NCBI GenBank assembly: GCA_044508675.1
Contig: JBIQHF010000002.1
Span: 62,001-126,000, forward strand
Source: Raineyella sp044508675
GTDB lineage: Bacteria; Actinomycetota; Actinomycetes; Propionibacteriales; Propionibacteriaceae
Direction: 5' to 3'
DNA: 64,000 nt
Positions 22,867 through 30,323 of this stretch are shown here, one piece after another. Each line of letters opens with the position of its first letter. Position 1 is the stretch's first letter. The translations under genes and the position numbers were made by a program. The notes beneath the pieces were generated by a model, which had not been told where the DNA came from, did not search any database, and was given only the letters and a program-made list of their open reading frames with translations.

Positions 22867-24336
22867 ATGCGTAAGAACATCACGCCCCGCAATGTCGCCA
22901 ACTTCATCAACGGCGAGTACGTCGAGACCGGCGATTGCTTCGAAACCCTCTACCCGGTGACCGGCGAGGTCACTGCCAGCGTCCACGCCGCCGGCCAGGA
23001 GCAGGTCGATGCGGCTGTCGCCGCCGCCCGCGCAGCCCTGTCGGGTCCGTGGGGCCAGCTGAAGACCGACGAGCGCATCGAGATGGTGCTCGGCATCGCC
23101 GACGGCATCAACAAGCGCTTCGACGAGTTCCTCGAGCTCGAGGTCCTCGACACCGGCAAGCCGTACTCGGTCGCCTCCCATGTGGATATCCCCCGTGGTG
23201 CCGCCAACTTCAAGGCGTTCGCCCACACGCTGAAGGAGCACGCCACCGAGGCCTTCCGGATGGACACCCCGGACGGCAACGGCGCCTGGAACTTCGGCGT
23301 CCGTCGCCCCCGCGGCGTCATCGGCGTCATCTCGCCGTGGAACCTGCCGCTGCTGCTGATGACCTGGAAGGTCGGCCCGGCCCTCGCCATGGGCAACACT
23401 GTGGTGGTGAAGCCGTCCGAGGTCACCCCCTCGACCGCCTCGCTGCTCGGTGAGGTCATGAACGAGGTCGGCGTGCCGAAGGGCGTCTACAACGTCGTCC
23501 AGGGCTTCGGCAACACCGGAGCGATGATCACCTCGCACCCGGACGTCGACGGCATCACCTTCACCGGCGAGACCGTGACCGGCTCGATCATCATCAAGGC
23601 GACCGCCGATACGCTGAAGGCCACCTCGATGGAGATGGGCGGCAAGAACGCCGGCATCGTCTTCGAGGACGCCGACCTCGACCTGGCGATCAAGGAGCTG
23701 GGCCGTTCCTGCTTCCTCAACTCCGGTCAGGTCTGCCTCGGCACCGAGCGCGTCTACGTGCACGAGTCGGTGTTCGACGAGGTCCGCGACCGTCTGAAGG
23801 ACTACGCCGAGAACGAGCTGAAGTACGGCTACCCGGATGAGGAGTCGATGAACTTCGGCCCGGTCGTCTCCGACGAGCACCGCGACAAGGTCCTCTCCTA
23901 CTACAAGCTTGCCGAGGAGGAGGGCGCGACCGTCGTCACCGGCGGCGGCGCCCCGAAGTTCAACGACGAGCGCGACAACGGCTCCTGGGTCCAGCCGACC
24001 ATCTGGACCGGTCTGGCCCACGACTCCCGCACCGCGACCGAAGAGGTCTTCGGCCCCTGTGTCGCCCTCATTCCGTTCAAGGACGAGGACGAGGCCATCA
24101 GGCTGGCCAACGACACCAAGTACGGACTGTCGGCGACCTTCTTCACCAAGGACGTCTCCCGTGCCCTGCGTGTCGCCCCGCAGCTCGAGGCCGGCATCGT
24201 GTGGGTGAACTCCTGGTTCCTTCGCGACCTGCGCACCTCGTTCGGCGGCATGAAGCAGTCCGGCATCGGCCGCGAGGGTGGCGTGCACGGACTGGAGTTC
24301 TACACCGAGATCTCCAACGTCTGCATCAAGATCTAG
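22867..24336 (+). CDS. dmpC: 2-hydroxymuconic semialdehyde dehydrogenase
   Basis: NAD-dependent oxidation of the ring-cleavage product to 2-hydroxymuconate, first step of the oxalocrotonate branch. 489 aa, aldehyde dehydrogenase superfamily: catalytic Cys290 (NSGQVC) and Glu256 (MEMGGKN), cofactor-binding SPWNLPLLLMTWK and TFTGET. It resembles DmpC/XylG (HMSD group); other aldehydes cannot be excluded, but the neighbours make the assignment strong. Last gene of the cluster, followed by a strong terminator. No 2-hydroxymuconic semialdehyde hydrolase gene (dmpD) is present, so the dehydrogenase branch is the only one here. Confidence 0.92.
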   Translation: MRKNITPRNVANFINGEYVETGDCFETLYPVTGEVTASVHAAGQEQVDAAVAAARAALSGPWGQLKTDERIEMVLGIADGINKRFDEFLELEVLDTGKPYSVASHVDIPRGAANFKAFAHTLKEHATEAFRMDTPDGNGAWNFGVRRPRGVIGVISPWNLPLLLMTWKVGPALAMGNTVVVKPSEVTPSTASLLGEVMNEVGVPKGVYNVVQGFGNTGAMITSHPDVDGITFTGETVTGSIIIKATADTLKATSMEMGGKNAGIVFEDADLDLAIKELGRSCFLNSGQVCLGTERVYVHESVFDEVRDRLKDYAENELKYGYPDEESMNFGPVVSDEHRDKVLSYYKLAEEEGATVVTGGGAPKFNDERDNGSWVQPTIWTGLAHDSRTATEEVFGPCVALIPFKDEDEAIRLANDTKYGLSATFFTKDVSRALRVAPQLEAGIVWVNSWFLRDLRTSFGGMKQSGIGREGGVHGLEFYTEISNVCIKI

Positions 24337-24354
24337 TCTCCGACTGATCCCCGG

Positions 24355-24386
24355 AGGGCGGCACCGCACCGGCGGTGCCGCCCTTT
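24355..24386 (+). terminator. Terminator of the catechol operon
   Basis: Perfect 13-bp stem (AGGGCGGCACCGC at 24355-24367, complement at 24372-24384) with an ACCG tetraloop followed by TTT (counting the stem's last T). It lies between convergent dmpC and the fetB-like gene. Confidence 0.8.
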
Positions 24387-24426
24387 GGCATCCCGGCACA
24401 GCGAGGACAGACCCGGACGTTCCCGG

Positions 24427-25185
24427 TCACGGCTGCAGCGAGCGCTTGAGGTCGGCCGGCAGCAGTCTGCCGGCACTGATCAGTCGTTCCACCAGCACGG
24501 CCACCCCGGCGTTGGCGGCCATGATGCCGAACAGCACCAGGAGCTGGGAGGCGCCGGCCTGGATGGGGGAGCCCCCGCCGAGCATCACGCCGATGAAGGC
24601 GCCGGGCAGCGTCACCAGGCCCACCGTCCGGGTGGTGTCGATGTTCGGGACGAGTGCCTCGGAGGTGCCGGGATGGATGACCTGGCGGATCGCCCAGGAG
24701 CGTTCGAAGCCCAGTGCCAGGGCCGCCTCGTACTGCCCGTGCTGCTCCCGCAGCGCGGGGAACGCTCGTCGGGTCACCAGGGTATGGGCGTTCATCGCGT
24801 TGCCCACGATGATGCCGACGATCGGGATGATCGCCGATCCGACGAAGGGGGAGGCCCCGGTCAGGAAGATCAGGGCCGAAACCGGGACCACCCCACCGGC
24901 GATGGCCAGGGCGACCCACGGCATCGCGTTGCGTACGTCCGCGCGCCCGGCCGCAGTCCAGACCGCATTGGTGAACATCAACAGGACGAACAACAGGGCC
25001 GACCAGACGTACTGCACGGCGCCGACGATGACCAGGGAGACGATCGCCAGTTGCAGCACGGCTCGCAGGGCCGCGACCAGCTGCTGACGGGCCAGGCCGA
25101 GCTCCCCGAGCCGGGAGAAGGCCATGGCCAGCAGGACCAGGATGACCAGTGCAGCGGCCAGACCCCACCCCAGTACGACAGTCAC
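24427..25185 (-). CDS. FetB-like ABC transporter permease (UPF0014)
   Basis: 252-aa membrane protein with about six to seven hydrophobic segments. Family blocks VGAVQYVWSA, GNAMNAHTLV and TLPGAFIGVMLGGGSPIQA mark the UPF0014/FetB family, whose E. coli member with ATPase FetA exports iron. No FetA-type ATPase gene is adjacent, so the partner must be elsewhere and the substrate is unknown. The GTG start follows TAGGCT (minus strand) by 6 nt, so leaderless. It lies downstream of the htrA-like gene on the same strand, but with its own promoter. Confidence 0.85.
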   Translation of the reverse strand: MTVVLGWGLAAALVILVLLAMAFSRLGELGLARQQLVAALRAVLQLAIVSLVIVGAVQYVWSALLFVLLMFTNAVWTAAGRADVRNAMPWVALAIAGGVVPVSALIFLTGASPFVGSAIIPIVGIIVGNAMNAHTLVTRRAFPALREQHGQYEAALALGFERSWAIRQVIHPGTSEALVPNIDTTRTVGLVTLPGAFIGVMLGGGSPIQAGASQLLVLFGIMAANAGVAVLVERLISAGRLLPADLKRSLQP

Positions 25186-25191
25186 GCGGCG

Positions 25192-25197
25192 AGCCTA
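25192..25197 (-). promoter_or_regulatory. -10 element TAGGCT of leaderless fetB-like gene
   Basis: TAGGCT on the minus strand ends 6 nt before GTG 25185. Confidence 0.5.
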
Positions 25198-25224
25198 ACA
25201 GTGGGCAGGCGCACCGCGGTCGGG

Positions 25225-26487
25225 TCAGCGTCCGGCGAGGGTGGCCTTGAGCTGCTCGGTGCTGCCGTTCCGGTTGACGTCGAGGGTAATCACGTCACCG
25301 ACCCGCTGGCTCCGGATCCGGGCGGCCAGGCCGAGCGACCCGGTGATCGGCACCCCGTCGACGGCCGTGACCACGTCCCCGACGCGTACGCCGGCCTCGT
25401 CGGCGGGGGAGCCCGAGACCACCTCCCTGACCTGGGCGCCGACCACGGACTGGCCCTGCACTTGGGCGATGCCGTCAGTGGTGGAGACACCGAGCACAGG
25501 GGTGACCGACTTCCCGGTCTCGATCAGCGACCCGGTGATGTACTGCACCTGGTCGGCGCGGATCGCGAAGCCGATGCCGATGTTCCCGGACTGCTCGCCC
25601 GACCCGCCCAGCGTGGCGATCGAGGAGGTCAGCCCGATCAACTGGCCGTTCGCGTTCACCAGGGCGCCGCCCGAGTTGCCCGGGTTGATCGCAGCCGAGG
25701 TCTGGATCGCGTCGGTGACGACGGTGGTGTCGGCGGACTCGTTCTGTCCGAGGTTGAACGGCGACGACGGTTCAGGGGCGCTCGCCGAGGAGCGTACGGG
25801 GCGGTGCAGGGCGGAGATGATGCCGGTCGTGACGCTGCCCGACAGCCCCAGCGGGTTGCCGATGGCCATCACCGGATCCCCGACGGCCAGACCGCTCACG
25901 TCCCCGAACGCGATCGGGGTGAGGCCACTGGGCGGATCGTCGATCCTGATCACCGCCAGGTCGGCGCCCGGGTCGGTGCCGACGATCGAGGCGCGGTGGA
26001 TGGTGTTGTCGTTCAGGGTGACGTTGATCTGGCCGTTCTGGCCGCCACTGATGACGTGGTTGTTGGTCGCGATGTGGCCCTGGGGGTCGAGGACCACGCC
26101 GGACCCCTCCGAGCCGCTCTGGCCGCTGGTGACACTGATGGAGACCACGGCCGGCTCCACCGCCTTGGCGACGGCGGCCCAGTCCACCGCGGTGCCGCTG
26201 CCCTCGATGACCGGGGTGGTGTTGCCGGTCTGGGTGACCTGGGTGCCCCGGTCGTTCTGGGTGGCGGCGAGGGTGGCCACCGAGCCGACGCCACCACCGA
26301 TCAGGGAGGCTGCCAGGGCCACCGCCACGATCGTGCCGGCGCCCCCGCGCTTCGGCGGCCGCCCGGCGGTGCTCGGCCCGGCCGCATGGGTCTGCGGCGG
26401 CTGCCCCTGCGGCGGCCCGTCCGGGCGTTGGGGTGGTGTCGACCCTGCCGGCGGATCGAAGGAGGGGTATCCGGGGCGATCAGACAT
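25225..26487 (-). CDS. HtrA/DegP-like serine protease, membrane anchored
   Basis: 420-aa envelope protease/chaperone. A Pro/Gln-rich cytoplasmic N-terminus (1-47) precedes one membrane helix (about 51-75), then the trypsin-like domain with the triad His144 (TNNHVIS), Asp176 (GADLAVI) and Ser272 (NPGNSGGAL), and one PDZ domain (about 330-420). The layout matches mycobacterial PepD. It likely degrades or refolds misfolded exported proteins under stress. A GGAG site precedes the ATG. It is divergent from dnaG; the shared region holds the palindrome GGAACC-tgtt-GGTTCC at 26545-26560, a possible regulator site. Confidence 0.93.
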   Translation of the reverse strand: MSDRPGYPSFDPPAGSTPPQRPDGPPQGQPPQTHAAGPSTAGRPPKRGGAGTIVAVALAASLIGGGVGSVATLAATQNDRGTQVTQTGNTTPVIEGSGTAVDWAAVAKAVEPAVVSISVTSGQSGSEGSGVVLDPQGHIATNNHVISGGQNGQINVTLNDNTIHRASIVGTDPGADLAVIRIDDPPSGLTPIAFGDVSGLAVGDPVMAIGNPLGLSGSVTTGIISALHRPVRSSASAPEPSSPFNLGQNESADTTVVTDAIQTSAAINPGNSGGALVNANGQLIGLTSSIATLGGSGEQSGNIGIGFAIRADQVQYITGSLIETGKSVTPVLGVSTTDGIAQVQGQSVVGAQVREVVSGSPADEAGVRVGDVVTAVDGVPITGSLGLAARIRSQRVGDVITLDVNRNGSTEQLKATLAGR

Positions 26488-26544
26488 GGCTGTTCTCCAA
26501 TGGCAGGGACGCTGGTGGCATCATAATGATCCCAGCGGGTTCAA

Positions 26545-26560
26545 GGAACCTGTTGGTTCC
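26545..26560. promoter_or_regulatory. Palindrome between htrA-like gene and dnaG
   Basis: GGAACC-tgtt-GGTTCC, a perfect 6-4-6 inverted repeat about 60 bp from each start. Possible operator for the stress protease; the regulator is unknown. On the minus strand TATGAT (26520-26525) is a likely -10 for the protease gene. Confidence 0.3.
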
Positions 26561-26613
26561 CTGTGTGCGGGTTGAGGACAAGTTCCCTTGCCGGCGACGT
26601 AGACTCACCCGTT

Positions 26614-28596
26614 GTGGCAGGCAGGATCAACGAGGAGGACATCGCGCTGGTACGGGAGCGCGCGCGCATCGATGATGTTGTCAGTCCGTACGTTACCCTC
26701 CGGCGGGCCGGCGCCGGCTCCCTGAAGGGGCTGTGCCCCTTCCACGACGAGCGGACCCCCAGCTTCCAGGTGACGCCGTCGCGCGGCCTCTACTACTGCT
26801 TCGGGTGCGGGGAGGGGGGCGACGCGATCTCCTTCCTGCAGAAGAAGGAGAACCTGTCGTTCGTCGAGGCGGTCGAGCGCCTGGCCGACCAGACCGGGGT
26901 CCAGCTGCGCTACATCGACGATGGTGGACGGACGTCGGACTCCGGCAACCGCCGTCGGGTCACCGAGGCCAACCGGCTGGCGGCGGAGTTCTTCGCCGAG
27001 CACCTGGCCGGACCGGAGGCGCTCGCGGCGCGACAGTTCCTGGACGGGCGCGGCTTCGACCGGCAGACAGCCGACCGCTTCGGGATCGGATTCGCCCCCC
27101 GGGGCGGCCGCGACCTGCACAGCTTCCTGCGCTCCCGCGGCTTCCGCGACGACGAGTTGGTCCGGGCCGGCCTGATTCGCGAGAACGGTGGCTGGGACTT
27201 CTTCCAGGGCCGACTGATCTGGCCGATCCGTGATGCCGGCGGCCTGGTGCTCGGCTTCGGCGGCCGGCGCCTGTTCGACGACGACCGGATGCCCGCCAAG
27301 TACATCAACACCCCGGAGACCGTGGTCTACAAGAAGTCCCAGGTGCTGTACGGGCTGGACCTGGCCCGCCAGCCGATCGCCAAGCGGTCCCAGGCCGTGG
27401 TGGTGGAGGGCTACACCGACGTGATGGCCGCACACCTGTCCGGGATCGACACCGCCGTCGCCTCCTGCGGCACCGCCTTCGGCGACGACCATGCCCGGAT
27501 CCTGCAACGGCTGATCGGCCAGACCTCGGCCACCCAGGGCGAGGTGGTCTTCACCTTCGATGGTGACGCGGCCGGCCAGGCGGCGGCGCTCAAGGTGTTC
27601 AAGGGTGACCAGAACTTCATCACCCAGACGTACGTGGCGGTCGAACCGCACGGCTGGGACCCCTGCGACCTGCGGATCAAGGAGGGCGAGGCCGCCGTCC
27701 GCGAACTCATCGGCCGACGGGTGCCGCTATACCGGTTCGTGATGGAGAACGTGATCGCTGAGTACGACCTGGACCGGGCCGACGGCCGGGTCGCGGCACT
27801 GCGGGCGGCCGCACCCCTGGTCGCCTCCATCCGCGACCGCTCGCTGGTGTCGGCGTACGCCCACGAGCTGGGTGGGATGCTCGGCATGGAGCCCGACGAC
27901 GTACGGCGGGAGATCGCCCGGGCCGACAGGTCCGGGCCCGGTCGGGGAGCCACCGAGAGGCACGGTCGGCGGCCCGTCGGGGGTCAGGACCGCGGGGCGG
28001 CGGGGGAGTCCCGCCGGCACGCCGCGGCCGGGACCGCACCCGCACCCGAGCACGTTCCGGTCCCGGAGCCGGGACCGGAGCTGCTGCCGCTCCCCGATCC
28101 CCGCGACCCCCGGCTGCTGATCGAACGCGGCACGGTGCAACTACTGGTGCAGGTGCCGTGGCTGTTCGCCCCGGACTGGGGCGGCCTGGAGTCCGACGAC
28201 TTCGTGCACCCGACCTACCAGCGGATCGCCCAGACCGCCCGCGTGGTCTACGCCATGTACGGCGACCCGGACGGGACCATGCCGCAGGCCTTCGATGCGA
28301 CGGGCTGGATGCAACTGCTGCGCGAGGGCTGCGACGACGCGAACGCCGAACAGGTACTGATCGCGCTGTCGGTCGAGCCGCTGCTGCGCCGGCCGGACCC
28401 GATGTATGCCGACGCGTACGCCGCCCGCCTGCAGCTTCAGCGGGTGAACGAGGCGATCGGGGCGCTGAAGGGGCGGATGCAGCGGACGAACCCGATCGAG
28501 CACGCCGAGGAGCACCGGCAGATGTTCACCGACCTGCTCGCCTGGGAGACCGCCCGCAAGGACCTGCAAGCTCGTTCGGTGGCCGTCGCGGACTGA
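26614..28596 (+). CDS. dnaG: DNA primase
   Basis: Makes RNA primers at the replication fork. 660 aa. N-terminal CHC2 zinc finger with Cys41, His44, Cys62, Cys65; RNA polymerase core with the TOPRIM motifs VVVEGYTDVMAAH and FTFDGDAAGQAA; and a C-terminal helicase-binding region after a Pro/Arg-rich linker (about 450-500). The GTG at 26614 fits the family N-terminus (RINEEDIALVRERARIDDVV) and follows TAGACT (26600-26605) by 8 nt. Divergent from the protease gene. A hairpin follows the stop. Confidence 0.96.
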   Translation: MAGRINEEDIALVRERARIDDVVSPYVTLRRAGAGSLKGLCPFHDERTPSFQVTPSRGLYYCFGCGEGGDAISFLQKKENLSFVEAVERLADQTGVQLRYIDDGGRTSDSGNRRRVTEANRLAAEFFAEHLAGPEALAARQFLDGRGFDRQTADRFGIGFAPRGGRDLHSFLRSRGFRDDELVRAGLIRENGGWDFFQGRLIWPIRDAGGLVLGFGGRRLFDDDRMPAKYINTPETVVYKKSQVLYGLDLARQPIAKRSQAVVVEGYTDVMAAHLSGIDTAVASCGTAFGDDHARILQRLIGQTSATQGEVVFTFDGDAAGQAAALKVFKGDQNFITQTYVAVEPHGWDPCDLRIKEGEAAVRELIGRRVPLYRFVMENVIAEYDLDRADGRVAALRAAAPLVASIRDRSLVSAYAHELGGMLGMEPDDVRREIARADRSGPGRGATERHGRRPVGGQDRGAAGESRRHAAAGTAPAPEHVPVPEPGPELLPLPDPRDPRLLIERGTVQLLVQVPWLFAPDWGGLESDDFVHPTYQRIAQTARVVYAMYGDPDGTMPQAFDATGWMQLLREGCDDANAEQVLIALSVEPLLRRPDPMYADAYAARLQLQRVNEAIGALKGRMQRTNPIEHAEEHRQMFTDLLAWETARKDLQARSVAVAD

Positions 28597-28628
28597 CCGT
28601 CCCGACCCCTCCACAGGGCTCGGGACGG
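28597..28628 (+). terminator. Hairpin after dnaG
   Basis: CCGTCCCGA (28597-28605) pairs perfectly with TCGGGACGG (28620-28628), loop 14 nt, starting right after the dnaG stop; no T-tract. Confidence 0.5.
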
Positions 28629-28697
28629 CCGGGAGTGTCGTCCACAGGCAGCGACGGGCCCGGTCCGCCACGCCGACGGCGGGCCGAGGCTGGGGGC

Positions 28698-29435
28698 ATG
28701 AGCATCCCCTGCAGCAACGAACCCCGGCTGACCCCTACCGAAGAGCGTGACCTGGCCCGAGCCATCGAGGCCGGGGTGGTCGCCCGCCACCTGCTCGACC
28801 TCGGCGAACCGTACGGTCTCGGGACCGCCGCGGAGCTGGCCGCGGTCGCCGAGGCCGGGGAACGGGCCAGGGAACGGTTCCTGGCCGCCAATGTCGGGCT
28901 GGTCGTCCATGTCCTGCACCGGGACGCCGGCACCGGCCGGGAGACAGACGACCTGTTCCAGGAGGGGTTCGTGGGGCTGGCGGAGGCCCTGGAGTCCTTC
29001 GACTGGGCCCGGGGGACACGGTTCTCGACCTGGGCCGTGCCGTACGTACGCAGCCGGGTGGCCAACGCCCGGCGGCTGGATCGGGGCGGCATCCGGATCC
29101 CGGTGCGCAGGATGCGGGCGGCCGCAGCGACGGGCGAGCCGGCCCTCAGCGTCTGCTCGCTGCACGGCACCGACGAGCTCGAACTGTCCTGGTGGCGCGA
29201 CGGCACAGCGGCAGAGGCGGAGGAGCCGGGGTGGACGGACGTGCTCGCCGCGCTGGGCGAACTTTCGGTCGAGGAGAGGTCGGTGCTGGCGCACCGTTAC
29301 GGTTTCGCCGGCCATGGCATCTGTACGCAGCAGGTGACCTCGCGGCAGCTCGGCATGCCGGTCAAGCGGGTCCGGGCGACCGAGGAGGCGGCGATCAGGT
29401 CGCTGCGGAAAGCAGTCGCCGCCGACCTGGGATGA
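28698..29435 (+). CDS. RNA polymerase sigma factor, sigma-70 family
   Basis: 245-aa sigma factor. Region 2 is clear (LVVHVLHRDAG, DDLFQEGFVGLAEALESFDW, RGTRFSTWAVPYVRSRV), with the core-binding and -10 recognition helices. Region 3 is brief, and region 4 (LGELSVEERSVLAHRYGF, VTSRQLGMPVKRVRATEEAA) is recognisable though the helix-turn-helix is degenerate. It lacks the region 1.1 and long non-conserved part of the primary factor, so it is an alternative (group 2/3-like) factor. Only region 1.2-like sequence precedes region 2. The ATG follows GAGGCT (28686-28691) by 6 nt. Downstream of dnaG but after a hairpin. Confidence 0.85.
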   Translation: MSIPCSNEPRLTPTEERDLARAIEAGVVARHLLDLGEPYGLGTAAELAAVAEAGERARERFLAANVGLVVHVLHRDAGTGRETDDLFQEGFVGLAEALESFDWARGTRFSTWAVPYVRSRVANARRLDRGGIRIPVRRMRAAAATGEPALSVCSLHGTDELELSWWRDGTAAEAEEPGWTDVLAALGELSVEERSVLAHRYGFAGHGICTQQVTSRQLGMPVKRVRATEEAAIRSLRKAVAADLG

Positions 29436-29599
29436 GTGCCGTCATCCGGGACTACTCGTGGGCCACTCGCGTTCCGCATCGTGCCGTGTTGTTCATCGTG
29501 CCGACAAGCGAGAACTTGGAATACACGGGGGCATCGGATTGCGGAAATACGCCTCGGAAAACGTTCGGTTCACTACTGGGATGGCCCCACAAATGAAAA
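29436..29599. other. AT-richer stretch without a recognisable gene
   Basis: Between the sigma-factor gene and the tRNA-Asn terminator lies a region visibly richer in A+T than its surroundings. A 54-codon frame (29432-29596) starts with an ATG overlapping the sigma stop (ATGA) but has no recognisable similarity or GC-rich third positions, so I do not call it. Confidence 0.4.
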
Positions 29600-29641
29600 G
29601 TGGCTCTGACTAGGAAAAACTACTTCTCTAATCAGAGCCAC
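29600..29641 (-). terminator. Terminator of tRNA-Asn
   Basis: On the minus strand GTGGCTCTGA pairs with TCAGAGCCAC (plus 29632-29641 and 29600-29609) with a further TAG/CTA extension, followed by TTTTC. A classical intrinsic terminator just after the tRNA. Confidence 0.85.
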
Positions 29642-29647
29642 ATTCAG

Positions 29648-29720
29648 CTCCCCCGACTGGACTCGAACCAGTAACCCTTCGATTAACAGTCGAATGCTCT
29701 GCCAATTGAGCTACGGAGGA
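29648..29720 (-). tRNA. tRNA-Asn (GUU)
   Basis: 73-nt cloverleaf on the minus strand: acceptor TCCTCCG/CGGGGGA, D-arm GCTC..GAGC, anticodon loop CTGTTAA giving anticodon GUU, T-arm ACTGG-TTCGAGT-CCAGT, discriminator G. CCA is not encoded. Confidence 0.95.
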
Positions 29721-29789
29721 TTATCCCTTGGCGCTGGCGCCGAGATAGAACATTAGCACCGGGTAGGGGTCCGGGCAAAATCGTTCCAC

Positions 29790-30323
29790 TCAGCGGCCCT
29801 CGTACGGGTCGTACTCGGCCTTCAGAGCCGCCAGCGCCGCCTCGGCACCCTCACGGGCACCGGGGTCGCTCCACCGCGTCCCGGTGTTCAGCGAGGCATG
29901 CCACTCCAGCACCGCCGGCTCCGTGCCGAGCACCCGTCGACCGATCACGACGACACCGTGCTTGGTGCCCTCGACCGGCACCTGGCGGCTCACCAGGATG
30001 CTCGCCTCGACCCGCTCCTTGAACAGCTCGGGAACCGAGCCCGGCTCGGTGAGCGGAAGATCTCCCCGCCCGCCGTCGTAGTCGACCCAGGTCAGCCGCT
30101 GGGCGTCCTTGTCCCACCCGCCGCGTGCGATCCGGTGCCACGGCAGGATCCGCCACTCGGAGCCGTTGTCGTACACCAGGTGGCTGATGAAGCCGAAGGC
30201 GTAGTGCTCGCCGTGCCGACCCCAGGCGAGCACCCGGGTCGGCGTCCCGGGCGCCGCCGCAGCCAGCGCTGCTGCGGCGTCGTCACGGATCGTCGCAGGC
30301 AGATGGGTGCGCCGGCCCCTCAT
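29790..30323 (-). CDS. Uncharacterised protein coupled to otsA
   Basis: 177-aa protein of unknown function. It starts with a helix rich in Ala, then PTRVLAWGRHGEHYAFGFIS, a WRILPWHRIARGGWDKD block, DLPLTEPGSVPELFKERVEA and SILVSRQVPVEGTKHGVVVI, resembling a widespread unnamed actinobacterial family with a beta-rich (possibly PH-like) core followed by a C-terminal helix. No signal or membrane segment. Its ATG overlaps the otsA stop by 4 nt (ATGA), so it is translated with OtsA; a link to trehalose synthesis is suggested only by this. tRNA-Asn lies downstream. Confidence 0.75.
   Translation of the reverse strand: MRGRRTHLPATIRDDAAAALAAAAPGTPTRVLAWGRHGEHYAFGFISHLVYDNGSEWRILPWHRIARGGWDKDAQRLTWVDYDGGRGDLPLTEPGSVPELFKERVEASILVSRQVPVEGTKHGVVVIGRRVLGTEPAVLEWHASLNTGTRWSDPGAREGAEAALAALKAEYDPYEGR

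Noticed and set aside
24385..26526. 713-codon open frame antisense to the fetB-like and htrA-like genes
   Set aside because: Composition-driven shadow; both real genes have clear motifs on the minus strand.
29432..29596. 54-codon frame overlapping the sigma-factor stop
   Set aside because: No similarity, no GC-rich third-position pattern, and it ends in the tRNA terminator region; likely chance.
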